This document shows, piece after piece, positions 35,750 through 46,794 of a DNA stretch of 64,000 nucleotides. The first letter of the stretch is position 1, and the number at the start of each line of letters is the position of its first letter. Origin of the DNA: Hypoxylon rubiginosum (Eukaryota; Ascomycota; Sordariomycetes; Xylariales; Hypoxylaceae); contig CADCXA010000021.1 in assembly GCA_902806565.1 (NCBI GenBank), positions 186,001-250,000 on the forward strand, in the 5' to 3' direction. The position numbers and the translations under genes were made by a program. Under the pieces are notes generated by a model, which saw nothing but the letters and a program-made list of their open reading frames with translations, was not told where the DNA came from and did not search any database.

Positions 35750-36584
35750 TATCCTCGTCTTCGATTCCTTTAGCTTCCCCCTGCATGATATCCTAGACGA
35801 GGTAGGGTAGCAAGACCAAAACGAATTGCTAGATAGCTAATCGATAATGATTCTTGCATACAAGGTTACTTCTTGCAATGTGATTGTAGATCTTATGCAT
35901 CGTGATCCAAATACGTACCTAGGTAAGCTCGGATGGCGAATGGAAATGCGTTTCTCATTCGGTTCACCGCAGACGGGATCATGGCTCTCTGCCTACGCAT
36001 CTACATCTATACATAGGTGAAGGTATACTCTAGACTATAAAGCAGCTCTTATAGACATCTCTACGTGTAGCCTCTAAACGAGGGCGACGTCCGGAGGTAA
36101 AGGGTTACGGAAGATACGACACTGATATACCAAGGACATTTGGGGAAAACTAAAGTTGCTATTTTAATATCGACTTGACGATGCTGTCCGACTAGGTACA
36201 CACTTCCAATTGGGGGGAGGGGTATTTTCCTTCTACCTAGTAGCGGGAGTGCGATTGTGAACATGCTAATCACACTCATTCCTGATCATCTAGACACACA
36301 TCCAGCCCACTGATCCCCATTCCTTCACTCGTTTCCTCCAAGCTCAACCTTTACTCTCTATATGGGGGATAGCCTAGCTTAGCCTAGCTTAGCTGGCTGG
36401 CTCGCGGCTGGGCTTACCAGCGGAGATTCAACCACCCGTCTCCTCCTCCATCCCTCTTCTTCTCCCTGTTGTTTTCGTTATCATCCCTTCGCGGCATCCT
36501 ACTAGTCATAGCGGTAGTCGTAGCAGTGGCAGCAGGAGAAGCAGCAGCGGCAGCGGCAGCAGTGGCCTGGCGACGGCGGCCCGC
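35750..36584. other. Intergenic, convergent gene ends
   Basis: This stretch holds the 3' flanks of the 896-aa gene (+) and the verprolin gene (-). An ACCTAGGT palindrome lies at 35917-35924 and a 10-bp AGCCTAGCTT doublet at about 36370-36390. No gene is seen. Confidence 0.5.
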
Positions 36585-38092
36585 CTAGAGCGCGCCGAGG
36601 TCCAAGGGCACGCTGCTGCCGCGGCCGGCGCGGTACTTGCGGGGCCCGCCCTGGAAGGCCCGGGGCTTGGGCAGCTCGCCGTCGTCCTTGAACCGCCACC
36701 GGCTGTCGTGTACCACGTACCGGTCCCCGCCGGCCCCGCGGCTCGCGGCGCGCGGGCTCGTCAGGCCGCTGCTGTTGGGAGTCGGGCTCGGGCTCTTGCT
36801 GCTGTGGTGGCCGCCGCCGTTGGGCGCCAGCGTGTACGAGCTCGGGTCGAGCATCGACCGCAGGTTCGAGCCCGCCCGCTGCCGGTTGCCCGCCGACGAC
36901 GCTTCCCTGGCTACCGGGGGCGGCGGCGGCGCGGGCGACGGCGCGGACGAGGGGGGTGGGGGAGGAGGGGCCGCGGTCGGCGAGGATCGGCCGCCTGTCG
37001 CTGCGGCGCGTATGGCGGCTTGCAGAGCGATATTCGGTGACGGCGAGCTTGAGGGTTGCGCGGACGGCGGCGGGGGAAGCGGTTGGGACCGCGCCGGGGC
37101 GGCGGGGGGTCTCGGAGCCGCGGCCGGAGGTGGCGGCGGTGGCGCGGCTGGCGTGATCGTCGGCGGAGGAGGAGGCGCGGGGGCGGATACCGGCGGCGGG
37201 GGCGGAGGAGCTGGCGGGGCTGGCGCCGACGATGGGGGTGGCGGTGGTGCGTGACCGCCAGGCAAGGGAGGTGGATGGGGTGGCTGATACGGGGCCGTCG
37301 AGAATTTTCTGGAACCGGGCGGCGGCGGCGGCTTCTTGCCGATCGGCGGCGGTGGTCCTTTCGACGACGCCATCGACACAGACGAGATCGGGCGTGCGAC
37401 GTCGCTGATGGTTTTTCTAAGGTTGGCTATCGAGGCGTGCGAGGACGGGTGCGAGACCATGGCTGGTGCGGCGCGGCTCGAGTGTGTCGGTATGGAGGGA
37501 GCAGCACCCATGGGGGGTCTCGGTAGGGAGGGCGGCTTGGGCAAATGTGACGACGGTTCGGTGTCGGATGAGTGCGACGCATTTGCTGCGAAGAACGGTA
37601 AGCAATCTTGATTTCAGGCGGTAGCGAGTTTTACGAGAGCTACTTACCTCCAGTATTCACGCCTCCAGCACGTTTCTTGAGTTTGGGCATGCCGCCCGCG
37701 AATAGTCCTGCCAGCTGCGGTGCCGGTTCCATCGACCCTCCGCCGCTATCTCGGCTCCCCTGATCGCTATTGCTCCTCGCTCTGTTTCCCGGTACTGGTG
37801 GTGCTAGGCCGCCTGGAGGCGCGGGAGCTCTGCCCAGGCCAGGAATAGGGGGTGCCCCTCCTACCGGCGGTCCACCGCCTCCTCCCGATGGCTTTACTAC
37901 TATTGGGGCGGATCGGTCGTTCGTCACGGCCTTTCTAAGAGGTCTTCCTTTGCTGATGTCGCTAAGCAGGGCTCCTCGACCAGCACCTGTGGCCGCCGGT
38001 CGTGACGGCAGACCGCCAGGGGGAGGGGGAGGCGGCGGCGGCCCACCCATGCCTGGCATGGGTGGCGGCGGCGGAGGTGGTGGAGGGGGCAT
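36585..38092 (-). CDS. vrp1: Verprolin / WIP homologue
   Basis: Two exons on -, 38092-37648 and 37585-36585, give 481 aa. The intron has GTAAGT and TTCGCAG ends; the codon G|CA is restored. The protein starts with polyproline, then a WH2 actin-binding motif near residues 39-60 (A-L-L-S-D-I then L-R-K). A short basic K-L-K-K-R segment lies before the intron. Long Pro-rich tracts with Gly and Ala follow. The C-terminus carries the WASP-binding motif: [13 protein letters not shown], then G-G-P-R-K-Y and G-S-S-V-P-L-D-L. Verprolin/WIP stabilises WASP and drives Arp2/3 actin patch formation in endocytosis and hyphal polarity. The open Gly/Arg-rich frames on the opposite strand are GC shadows. Confidence 0.93.
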
Positions 38093-39082
38093 CGTAGAGT
38101 GGACTTTCGGGCTCTCTCTAGATATTCCAATACGCTCGATCTCGCGAGTAACGAGAGCTATCCGGGGTATGTGTCGAGTAACAGGGTCCTTGTCACCATG
38201 CGTGTTAGATGCACACGAAGAAAAAAGAATACGGCAAAGTGGTACGGAATACGAAATTTCTTGAATAAAGAGAAAGAGTAAGTTTAAGAGTAGTCTATAT
38301 CTGCTTTCTGATTTTACGTTGGCCTCTTTATGCGGGAGCGAGGTGGTAACGAACGCGCAATGCAAGTTCGCTGGTGCCTTATCGATGGCTTACGGGGAAG
38401 TTTAGAATCAAACTATGTAATTTACTAATTTATGGCCCGTCGTTGCGTACGATTTTCAGCCGCCCTCTGTCGTCACATTGTGGCGCATGACTGTCCCGCC
38501 ATTGGGGTTATCGATAAGATGGTAGTATAAGTCCGGATAAATGAGTTATCCATGCCACTACCAGATACCTCCTAAACGAATATCTCTCATATCTAGGGGT
38601 AGATATGTAGATGGGCTTCTTATCCATTGCTTCTCTTCATTCTCTTAGATATTTGATTTATAATGCAAGTGAATGAGACACGTAAACCTTTCCGTGTTTC
38701 ATGTAAATTATCTCAACGTTACGCGTCATGGTCCAAGGCAGTGACAAAGGGCAAAGGATGACATAGCCTTCAATCCGTTTAGAAGCATGTTCAAGGATAT
38801 CTCCTTAACCGGTATTCTGTATGTCCGGCATATGCAATGACATACCCCTGGAAGAGACCCCTGGAAGAGGCTGAATGCAATGTCGTATCCGGCAAACCGT
38901 AAGTTCTCTCGATTAGCGGGTTTAAACTCAACCTCTCCTTGCGACATCCATCCACCTTGTAAAACCTCACCCGCGATTACGACTTATCCCGAGGATCCAT
39001 TGGGCCACTCAATAAGCCTTGTCGTCGAATGGTAACCATTCACTGCTGTGTCTAGCAATCTCTAGCAGCAATCGCCAGCACA
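38093..39082. promoter_or_regulatory. Shared upstream region of verprolin and mitochondrial-type gene
   Basis: This 990-bp stretch separates two divergently transcribed genes, so both promoters must lie here. No gene is seen. A 15-bp near-repeat around CCCCTGGAAGAG occurs twice at 38846-38871. No firm TATA box or factor site could be called. Confidence 0.4.
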
Positions 39083-40420
39083 ATGCCGAGGCCCGTTGCC
39101 ATCCCGCGACCACGGTCGGTCTGCCAAATCTGCGACTCTCTCGTCGGCCGCCGTTTGCCCTCTACGAAGTATCCATTGGGCGTTCGCAATGTCACCGGAG
39201 CTCAAGCGCAAGTAGGAAAAACCCTCTCCAGGATAGGGGTAGTTCAGAAACGCATGCTTGCTTCTGCAGCAATACCAACTGGCAAAACGGTATCTAGCGC
39301 AAGCAATACTCGAGAGACGACCGAAGAACACGATAATACAACGAAACGAGGACCTACAACGGCAAGCCAGGAGCTGTCATCTGTTACAAACATGATGACC
39401 TACCTGGAAAGGAGTAAATCGAAAGTGCTCTCAAACCGCCGCATACCCCCAGAAGCGGACGTAAGCGCTGCCCTGAAGGCGTGCCGCGTCGTCGCTGACT
39501 ATATTATGGACGATGCCGTGCAACCTCAAATCTCACACATGGTAAACGAGCTCGACTCAGCTGCCTCGGAGCTACTATCCCTCGATAGCTCCGCCAGCCC
39601 TCAATCCTCCAAATCCTCCGATACCACCTTCGCGGCTATAACAGCTCAGGTTAAGCAGATAATCGACAAGATATCAGATACGGCTTACTCAGTGTTGTCT
39701 CATCCACCGGTGTTTATCACACCGGGCCTACTCAAGTTATACGTGGATATCCAAGCTCGTCTAGGTAGACCGGAAACCCTTCCTCGGGTGTTTCAAATGT
39801 ATGCATCAAAGCCGATGCCCCGCGAAGCCGCCGGGTCGATCAGCTACGTGAATCAGAATCCTGCCAAGATGGCTAATGCCATCGATTCGAAGGTGATCGA
39901 GAGGGCGCTGGACACCGCGATCGAAGCTAGAAACTTGGACGCAGCTGTTGGGATCATCGAGAATAGCTACGCGGCAAAGGCCTTCATTCGATCTAAACTT
40001 GTGCGCCAAGGCGTCCTCCCCGCCGGAACGTTCGCCGCGACGCCAATCGCGGCCTACATATTGGCTACGAACTTCTCCAGCCTGCAGAGCACTATGGATG
40101 GTGCTGCTGCGACTAACGTAGCATTTGTGGGCATACTCGCATACGTGGGGTTCACGGCGTCGATCGGTCTCGTCGCGCTGACGACAGCTAACGACCAGAT
40201 GCGGCGTGTTACCTGGGCCCCCGGTGTACCGCTAAGGACGCGGTGGATGAAGGAGGAAGAAAGAGCTGCGTTGGACAAGATAGCTTGCGCGTGGGGTTTC
40301 CAAGAGAAGTGGCGCCAAGGCGAGGAAGAAGGAGGGGATTGGGATGCTCTGCGCGAGTATATCGGCCAAAAGGGCATGGTGTTGGATCGCACCGAACTCA
40401 TGGAGGGTATGGACCATTAG
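39083..40420 (+). CDS. Mitochondrial-type protein of unknown function, 445 aa
   Basis: Single-exon 445-aa protein. The first 60 residues are rich in Arg, Ser, Pro and Val with almost no acid residues (two Asp/Glu at most), which fits a mitochondrial presequence. Residues 120-310 are predicted helical, with an L-Y-V-D-I-Q-A-R-L-G-R-P segment near 219-230 that recalls PPR/TPR-type helix pairs. Residues 343-367 form a clear membrane helix, with a weaker hydrophobic stretch at about 315-330. The 70-residue tail after the helix is charged, with W-M-K-E-E-E-R-A-A-L-D. I do not recognise the family. An inner-membrane assembly or translation factor would fit, but this is inference. Confidence 0.8.
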   Translation: MPRPVAIPRPRSVCQICDSLVGRRLPSTKYPLGVRNVTGAQAQVGKTLSRIGVVQKRMLASAAIPTGKTVSSASNTRETTEEHDNTTKRGPTTASQELSSVTNMMTYLERSKSKVLSNRRIPPEADVSAALKACRVVADYIMDDAVQPQISHMVNELDSAASELLSLDSSASPQSSKSSDTTFAAITAQVKQIIDKISDTAYSVLSHPPVFITPGLLKLYVDIQARLGRPETLPRVFQMYASKPMPREAAGSISYVNQNPAKMANAIDSKVIERALDTAIEARNLDAAVGIIENSYAAKAFIRSKLVRQGVLPAGTFAATPIAAYILATNFSSLQSTMDGAAATNVAFVGILAYVGFTASIGLVALTTANDQMRRVTWAPGVPLRTRWMKEEERAALDKIACAWGFQEKWRQGEEEGGDWDALREYIGQKGMVLDRTELMEGMDH

Positions 40421-41389
40421 ATTCCGAGATTAATAATGTCTGCAGTCTACTCAGCATCCGCTCGGCATATTCTTTGTCGACTAGAGTATATTACTACTAA
40501 GGATCTACTACCAAGGATCTCTAGATCTAGATTACGCTGACTCGACCATGGGTTAACGACATCACTAAAGGTTAGATCGCCTTTAACAATGACACCCAAG
40601 AATCCACACGTCTTGGCATAGGTTAAGTCTGACTCGGAGTTAGGTTTCGTTTGTATGCCAAGGGCTGGGTAGCGATCTTGTTTCACACAGCCTCAGCCGC
40701 TAGACTGGACGAACTATAGGTGTCTTGGATGTCTTAGATGATACAAACAATGGGATGAATGATAATGAACAAGAAGTCCTGATAAGCTTATCGCTCTCTA
40801 AGTTTGCTCTGACAAGGCCCTTGGCCTGCGGCTTTCCGCATTCGGTCTCCGTCTCGGTCCTGAGTCGAGCAAATACCAGCGGACCAACGCTTAATGCCGA
40901 CTACCTATGCGGCGAGACAAAGGGGAGCTGACATGTGTAATTACAGGTTACACGAGCTTTGGCGCTGCGTAGCCTATTCTTCCTGCGACTCGTCATGGCT
41001 TTCTCGGCCTATATCACTGAGGCACTGCAGAAAGGGCACGGCTTGGCAGGGCAGGGGACCTATATCCTCTCTTCTCGCTATACTGCCCGTGCTCGACTGT
41101 ATTTATACACCTCCCCCCTTTTTCTTTTTTGGACCTATAGTTGGGCATCTTTGATTTCCGAAGGCGTCAGCCACGGCGCACCGGAGAACAGTCAGCCGCA
41201 TCCAACCCATACTATACAACTCCGCCTAGGTTTCTTCAACCAGCTGCCGTTCTTATATCTCGGCGGTGGAAGCTTCTTTTTTTTCCCACTAGCAGAGCAA
41301 CTGCCGACATTCGCTTCCTCACACGTTATCGACCTCCTAACGATCTATACCTACCTACTTACCTACTTATCCCTATTTAATATACCAAA
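40421..41389. other. Intergenic with promoter of the next gene
   Basis: No gene is seen, although a 210-codon open stretch crosses 40959-41591. That frame overlaps the better-supported spliced gene beginning at 41390 and reads through its promoter. A TATA-like TGTATTTATAC lies at 41099-41109, followed by a C/T run at 41111-41130. Confidence 0.45.
41099..41130 (+). promoter_or_regulatory. TATA-like box of the four-helix membrane protein
   Basis: TGTATTTATAC followed at once by a pyrimidine stretch, about 280 bp before the ATG at 41390. It is the only such arrangement in this intergenic stretch. Confidence 0.4.
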
Positions 41390-42442
41390 ATGGGTGGCCA
41401 GTTTGCCCCTTTGGACCCCGTCAGATGTCCACACTACGCTCAGTTCGCGGCCGGCCTCGATAGAGCCCATTTCGACGGGTTATACTGGACGTTGTTTATC
41501 CTGGTGGTCGTTTGTTTGTTTGTCTCCTCATGGATATACCAATCGTAAGTATACCATGCAACCATGGGCCTTGGCACATACCACAACATGAACTGATTCG
41601 GTCTGCTTAGGATTATGACATACCGGGAAAAACCAGAGTCGTGCGAAGACACATTCCGGAAGAAGCTCAAGTATGGTCTTCTGTGGTGCTCGCTGCTGTT
41701 CCTGACGGCGGGCGTGATGTTGGTGATCGAGGTGTTCTGTCTATTGGCGCTGCAGTACTGCGACGGTGAGGACCTCATGTCTCTCCTTTGGTCCACCTGG
41801 ACGATGCTCCAGTTGGGCTCCGAGATCGCCATACTTGGCATTGTCCTAGCGCTCTGGCATCACCTCTACGATATTAAACAGCCGTAAGATTGCCCCGTCT
41901 CCAATCTAGTACTATCTAAAGATCAAACGGCTAACGATACTTTCCAGACTCTGGGCGCTCGCTTTGGGCACACCGGTGTTGGTCGTTGCGGGATTTGGTC
42001 ACGTCATGCATCTTGCTCTACGAGTGTTTTACAAGAGAGCCAAGGCCAAGAGGCAGGCACGCAAGTCGTCTACCAGCACTGCCGTCCCCAGCGGAAATGT
42101 GACGGTTTCTTCATCCTCAGCGTAAGTTCCCACCGCCGTATCCACCGCTATACCCACTATAGTACTCCACTTAGTTACATGTCACTAACGGTATCTCTCA
42201 GTTCTAGCATCAAGCCGGCACGAGAGGAGATCGAGGCCAAGCCACCGCCGCGCGAGATCCGCGAGCCAAGCCCCGGCGCCTTAGAAGCCGGGCAGTCTAT
42301 GTACTTCTCTCTGGACGTTGGTGACGACGAGCGGGTTAGGCGGTGGCCATCCTTCGTGGGAATGACGAACGGCAAGACTATCGTGCGGTTGACTGCCTAC
42401 CCGGGCAGCCAAGGTGCTTTTTTGGATAACGAACTGAAATGA
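41390..42442 (+). CDS. Four-helix fungal membrane protein, four exons
   Basis: Exons 41390-41544, 41611-41883, 41948-42121 and 42202-42442 join in frame (all three introns are phase 2, 64-80 bp, GTAAG at every donor) to give 280 aa. Hydrophobic helices lie near residues 34-52, 70-92, 105-125 and 143-165. The first precedes a short loop and the last is followed by a basic K-R-A-K-A-K-R-Q-A-R-K stretch and a cytosol-type Ser/Pro-rich tail. The N-terminus is short with a C-P-H-Y motif. The family is not recognised. With four helices and positive loops it could be a small plasma-membrane or organelle protein. No single exon exceeds 91 codons, so an ORF-only search misses it. Confidence 0.75.
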
Positions 42443-44570
42443 GAAATGATGATTTTGTTTTTTTGGGGGGTCTATTCCTACCTACCAACCTATTTAGGAT
42501 ACACATTTCCTTTTTTCCCAGGTTTATTTCGGATAGACAGGGATTTGAGTCAGCCTCCTTTTTTTGTGGTTAGGTTGCCACTGGTTTCCTTTTTTTGCGG
42601 AGGCGTTGGGTATCAAAAGATGGAAAGAAATTCTGATGAATTTTTTTCTAAGGAGAGATGGATCTCGGGAAGATTGATGGGCTGGCTGGCTGGGCTGGCG
42701 AAAGGGCAGAGATTTGTTGAAGGACTGGTGTAGTTAGTTACACGAAGATCCCGCAATGATGACAACCGGAGATGAGATTCTGACAGAAAGTCACACACAC
42801 GTACCTAACGCCTCTTTCCAAACTATCGTATTAGGGCCGGCATTTGTGACCAGTGCCTAAGTGACCGGGACGGAACGGATCTATCAAGCTTCCAAGAGGG
42901 CTAGCTGCAAGGGGCTATGCTCGTGTACCCAACCTAAGAGTTTGCCAAGTTCATAGGCCAAGAGGAGAGATATCAATCAGCTTGGCGGATGTACCCCCCC
43001 CCCCCTCTCCGGATTCACAAGTGAAGGAATCCTGCCGGGTCTTAATGGTGGGATGGAATATCCGAGGATATGGGTGTTGGAGAAAGACGGGCACGTGTGT
43101 GCGTGGGGGGGACAACATGTATGATGGCAAGCGACGCATGCAAGCAGGCAAGGCAGAGATAGGCATGACAAGTCAGATCCTCCGTATGTACCTAGATGTT
43201 AGATCAGATCCCCGGTAGCAATTTGCCAAGGCCAACCAAGCCTTTAGGATTCCTGTACGGATCAAGTGTGCTTACCTGCATACGTAGGTCGTGCTACCAA
43301 TCTACACGTCCATATAACCTAGATATTACAAATTGTCCTTAGACCTAGGAGAACAAACGGAACCCTGGACGCTTTCGTAATCCGCTCCATAGAGGCACAG
43401 CGATCTGCAATCTGGAGATAGGGGATAGGATGCCGTCTTTCTTCTCCGTTGGTCCTGGAGGACAAGAACACCAAGAATTACCAAGAAGATGTTCGTTCGG
43501 CCGAATCTTGCAGATCTATTCTGTTGAGCTCCGCCCACTGCAACCTGACACCTTCTCAGATTTACCATCAAGGTGCTGAAACCAGACTTGAGTCATACCG
43601 TTCGTCTCATCACGTTGCAGAATTGGTAATGTTTCTATTTTTTCTTCACCCCCTTTTTTTCTTCTCGTCGTATTATGAAGCGGGATGGCGAGATGAGTAG
43701 AAGAAAAGAAGAAAAGAAGAAGAAAAAAGGTAAGCGGAGCTGACGAAATGACAGATTGCCTATCTATTATTGGACGAAATTGCCATGTGCTCTGGAGATC
43801 CAATGTCTGCCGCACGTGGGAACGGAATGCGTAGAGAACGACGCGGGATGACCTCCCAAATAAGGAATATAGCACGGACGTTGACTCAAAAAGTAAGCTT
43901 ATCTTTCTACTCTGTGCAATAGGACGAGTACCTAAGTCCGTCTAGTTTCCCCATGAGGACTATGAGGACAGCTAAAGTGTGAATGTGTTGAGCGCGTTTC
44001 AGCTGGCCAAGAAGACACCAAGAAACGAAGGAAAAAGGGATGGGCGGATCCATTTCCCCATTCGTAATCCAAGTCCTAGGGATGTAGATTACTATGGTAA
44101 GGATCTATTTGATATGATTGCCCGCAATATACGCTAGATGATTTTCCTTTACCGAGATTTTCATAAGTGTGACGGGAATTCCGTGGTTTCTACTACATAC
44201 ATATCACGATGCCAAACACCAGGCCTTCTCACGAGTCACGTGTGAAGGACAAGATGCGAATAGTATGTAGATCTAGATCTCACAATCCCAGGGGTAAATC
44301 GCGGGACTAAAACATATCTATTATCTAATAGCTATTCGGCCCTGAAGAGAAAGGATCGCGGAGAGGAGGAGGGGTCGAGATCTGCGCAGGGGTAGGCGAC
44401 CCAAATAGCTGGGGAGCTCTTTAGGGTAGATAAGCCGGTATCGCGTATACGACGCTGCTCAATACTACGTACGTACAATAGGCAGTGGTGCTGCTCGTCC
44501 CGGATTCACATAAATGAGAATATGGATGGCAAGGCACTCTATTAAGATAGCTGTTGGGTTATAAGCTGGC
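42443..44570. other. Long intergenic stretch, convergent gene ends
   Basis: About 2.1 kb with no gene I can support. It contains a poly-C run near 42992-43002 and a GAAGAAAA purine run at about 43698-43732. All open stretches are short and lack protein-like composition. Confidence 0.5.
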
Positions 44571-45684
44571 TTATACCCGACCGGCCCGTCCCACCTGCAA
44601 GATCTCCCCCGTGAGCCGGTCGTCGCTGCGCAGGACCGGCCAGCCCCCTCCGTCCGCCTTGTACAGGCTCACCTCCAGCTTCGTGCCGAGGATCTTGTAG
44701 GCCGACTTTTCCGGGTCTATGGCCCCGAAGAGGGGTACGGCAGTCCGGTAGCGCTTGGGCGGGGCGTCGCTCGTCGGCAGGTCGAGCGCGAGCTGCTGTG
44801 CCTCGAACTTCACCGTCGCCTTGTCCTTGTCGATCTTCTTGAGGAAGAAGGACGCGATCACCGCCGACGGCGTCTGGTAGAAGTCGTGCCGCACCGTCTC
44901 GAGCAGCTCCTCCCCGCCGTCCGCGCCCGTCGACGACGCATCTGCATCATTACCTCTCGCCACACCACCGCCGGCGGCCTTGTTCTTCCGCTGCTGTCCG
45001 GACCCCACGAACAGGTGCCGGGGCGACGTCTTGCACCCCTCGATCTTCATGAACTGGTCGAACTCGAGCACCCGCCGCTTGCAGCAGCTGTAGCCCTTGC
45101 TGCCCTCGTGGAAGATGGGCGCGCCCGGGTGGTGCGCGCACTTCTCGTCGTCGGACCGCGCCTGCCCCTTCTTGTACGTCGCGTGGCAGCCTTTCCGCCG
45201 GCACGCCTTGCCGTCGGGGATGTCGAGCGACGGCTCGTCGTCTTCGGACTCGGGCGGCGGCGGCGGCGCCGTGGGCGCGGGCTGCGGGGTCAGGGGCGCG
45301 CGGCTCGGGGCCGAGACCGCCTCGGCGAGCTTAGAAGCGAGGGAGCTGGTCGAACTGGCGTCGGCGGTTTCGGGGGCCTTCTTCTCGATCTCGGGGGGTA
45401 GGTCGGTAGTGCTGTGCTTACCCTCGGTACAAGGCGGGATCTCGAGGAATTCGTCGAACGTCAGGACTCTTGGCTTGCAGCATTTCCAGCCTGTATGAGA
45501 CAAAAGGGGCTTTGCTTTAGTAAACGGGGCCCCGTATATTTTGGTTTCCCCCCTAGTGACGTGACTGGTTGGACTCACCTTTCTGCCCCTCGTGAAAGAC
45601 GGGAGGACCTGGATGGTAGACGCAGACCTCGTCCGGGTCGGTATAGAGCTTGCCGCAACCCTTGTGGACACACTTCTGAGCCAT
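44571..45684 (-). CDS. CHORD-CS domain protein (RAR1/CHORDC1 type)
   Basis: Two exons on -, 45684-45579 and 45490-44571, give 341 aa. The split codon G|GC is rebuilt across GTGAGT...ATACAG. CHORD-I covers residues 1 to about 62 (C5, C10, H-P-G near 24-26, F-H-E-G, then W-K-C-C). CHORD-II begins at about 138 with K-A-C-R-R-K-G-C and repeats the pattern H-P-G, F-H-E-G, Y-S-C-C. The intron splits the first F-H-E-G-x-K-G-W motif. A CS (p23-like) domain fills the last 110 residues. These zinc-binding proteins are Hsp90 co-chaperones, which in plants and animals act with SGT1 on NLR proteins. The linker is Pro-rich. Confidence 0.93.
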
Positions 45685-46247
45685 TTTTCGTAGCGCGCGA
45701 GGACTTGCCGGTGGAGAAACGATATTCTGATCCTTGAATATGTCGGATTGGGTCTCACTTTAGGGGGATTATGTTGTAGAAATGGGGGTGTAACAAATTG
45801 AAGGTGAAGATTGATAGAAGCTACCAGAGCCTCGAGCTTTCTCACCGCCTTCCGCTTTCGGGAGCTTTGCATTTTGCACTTTCTCGCAACATTTTCCCCC
45901 CTTCAAAAGTCCCACACAGCTTCTTTGCCGCCTATGACGTATGGCTATCCAATAGGGAGCTGCAACCCCGGATTTGACCCCATAATGCATTATTGGAGTA
46001 ACAGGGAGGGGTATGTACGTCTATGCGTTAATCAGCTTATGTGCATATATGGAGAATACCAATGTAACCGACTAACCTCCTGGCGCGTTTTTAGTAGTGA
46101 TCATTTCATATTCCCACGCCCTGACGAAGCGTATTAACATACGAGTGAAGTGATCGTACGATCCTATTATTTTCAAGTCTTATAAGGACTTCTAGTTCGA
46201 CTTTTATTTTCTAACTGCGGCTTTTGATTCGGGCACCAGATTTCAAA
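45685..46247. promoter_or_regulatory. Divergent promoter of CHORD and glutaredoxin-like genes
   Basis: Two genes start at 45684 (-) and 46248 (+), so this 563-bp stretch must carry both promoters. A TGACGT (CRE/bZIP-type) lies at 45935-45940 and a CCAAT box at 45949-45953. Use of either is inference. Confidence 0.45.
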
Positions 46248-46642
46248 ATGCGAGCTACGTGCAGACTCCTTCAGGCCTGCAGAATTACCCTCTTCACTCG
46301 AGAAAACTGCGGGCTCTGTACCGAAGCCAGATCGGTTCTATCTGACGTCTGGGATGCCCGGCCTTTTCAGTTTAAGGAGATTGACATTATCAAGTCCGAT
46401 TCGAAGCCCAGATGGCGGGATTTATATGAGTTCGATGTTCCCGTGGTACGTGTGTAGTCATATTCATCGAAGCTCATTCTACATCCCGTACTGGGATACT
46501 AATGTCCATATGATAGATTCACATTAGCAAATCTTCAGCCCCAGAGGAGCATCCACAATCAGCTTCTAAGGTCGCGAAGCTCATGCATCGGTTCACCACC
46601 GACCAAGTGAAGGCTAAGATGGACCTTGTTGAGAAATCTTGA
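46248..46642 (+). CDS. Glutaredoxin-like thiol protein (DUF836 type)
   Basis: Two exons, 46248-46445 and 46517-46642, give 107 aa, a normal length for this family. The unspliced frame would stop right after the donor GTACGT. The ATG at 46248 is the only good start; open frame further upstream begins without ATG. Residues 13-17 form the first strand (I-T-L-F-T), followed by the redox motif C-G-L-C at 21-24. A D-V-P-V motif (cis-Pro) lies at the exon junction. It resembles yeast YDR286C-type proteins. The function is presumably thiol-disulphide exchange; the partner is unknown. It ends 152 bp from the end of the aldolase gene on the other strand. Confidence 0.85.
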
Positions 46643-46794
46643 ACGATTCAGTGACTATGTCCGCGGCATGTTCTCTCTAGAGCCCCCTACGTCACTAACA
46701 AGAGACATGCGAGTCTCGATATATATTTTATTTGGTCCTCCAGGATCAGGGCTGGGCAATCCCAAATCGCCCTCATATCCATGGACGCCTCGAT

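Noticed and set aside
36637..37526. Gly- and Arg-rich open frames on + opposite verprolin
   Set aside because: They are GC-rich shadows of the polyproline codons; the - strand protein has WH2 and WASP-binding motifs and a proper intron.
40959..41591. 210-codon + strand frame
   Set aside because: It starts without a convincing ATG context, reads through the promoter of the four-helix membrane gene and crosses its first intron.
44886..45401. 171-codon + strand frame opposite the CHORD gene
   Set aside because: It is a shadow frame of Arg/Leu/Gly/Val in a G+C-rich exon; the opposite strand has clear CHORD cysteine/histidine patterns.
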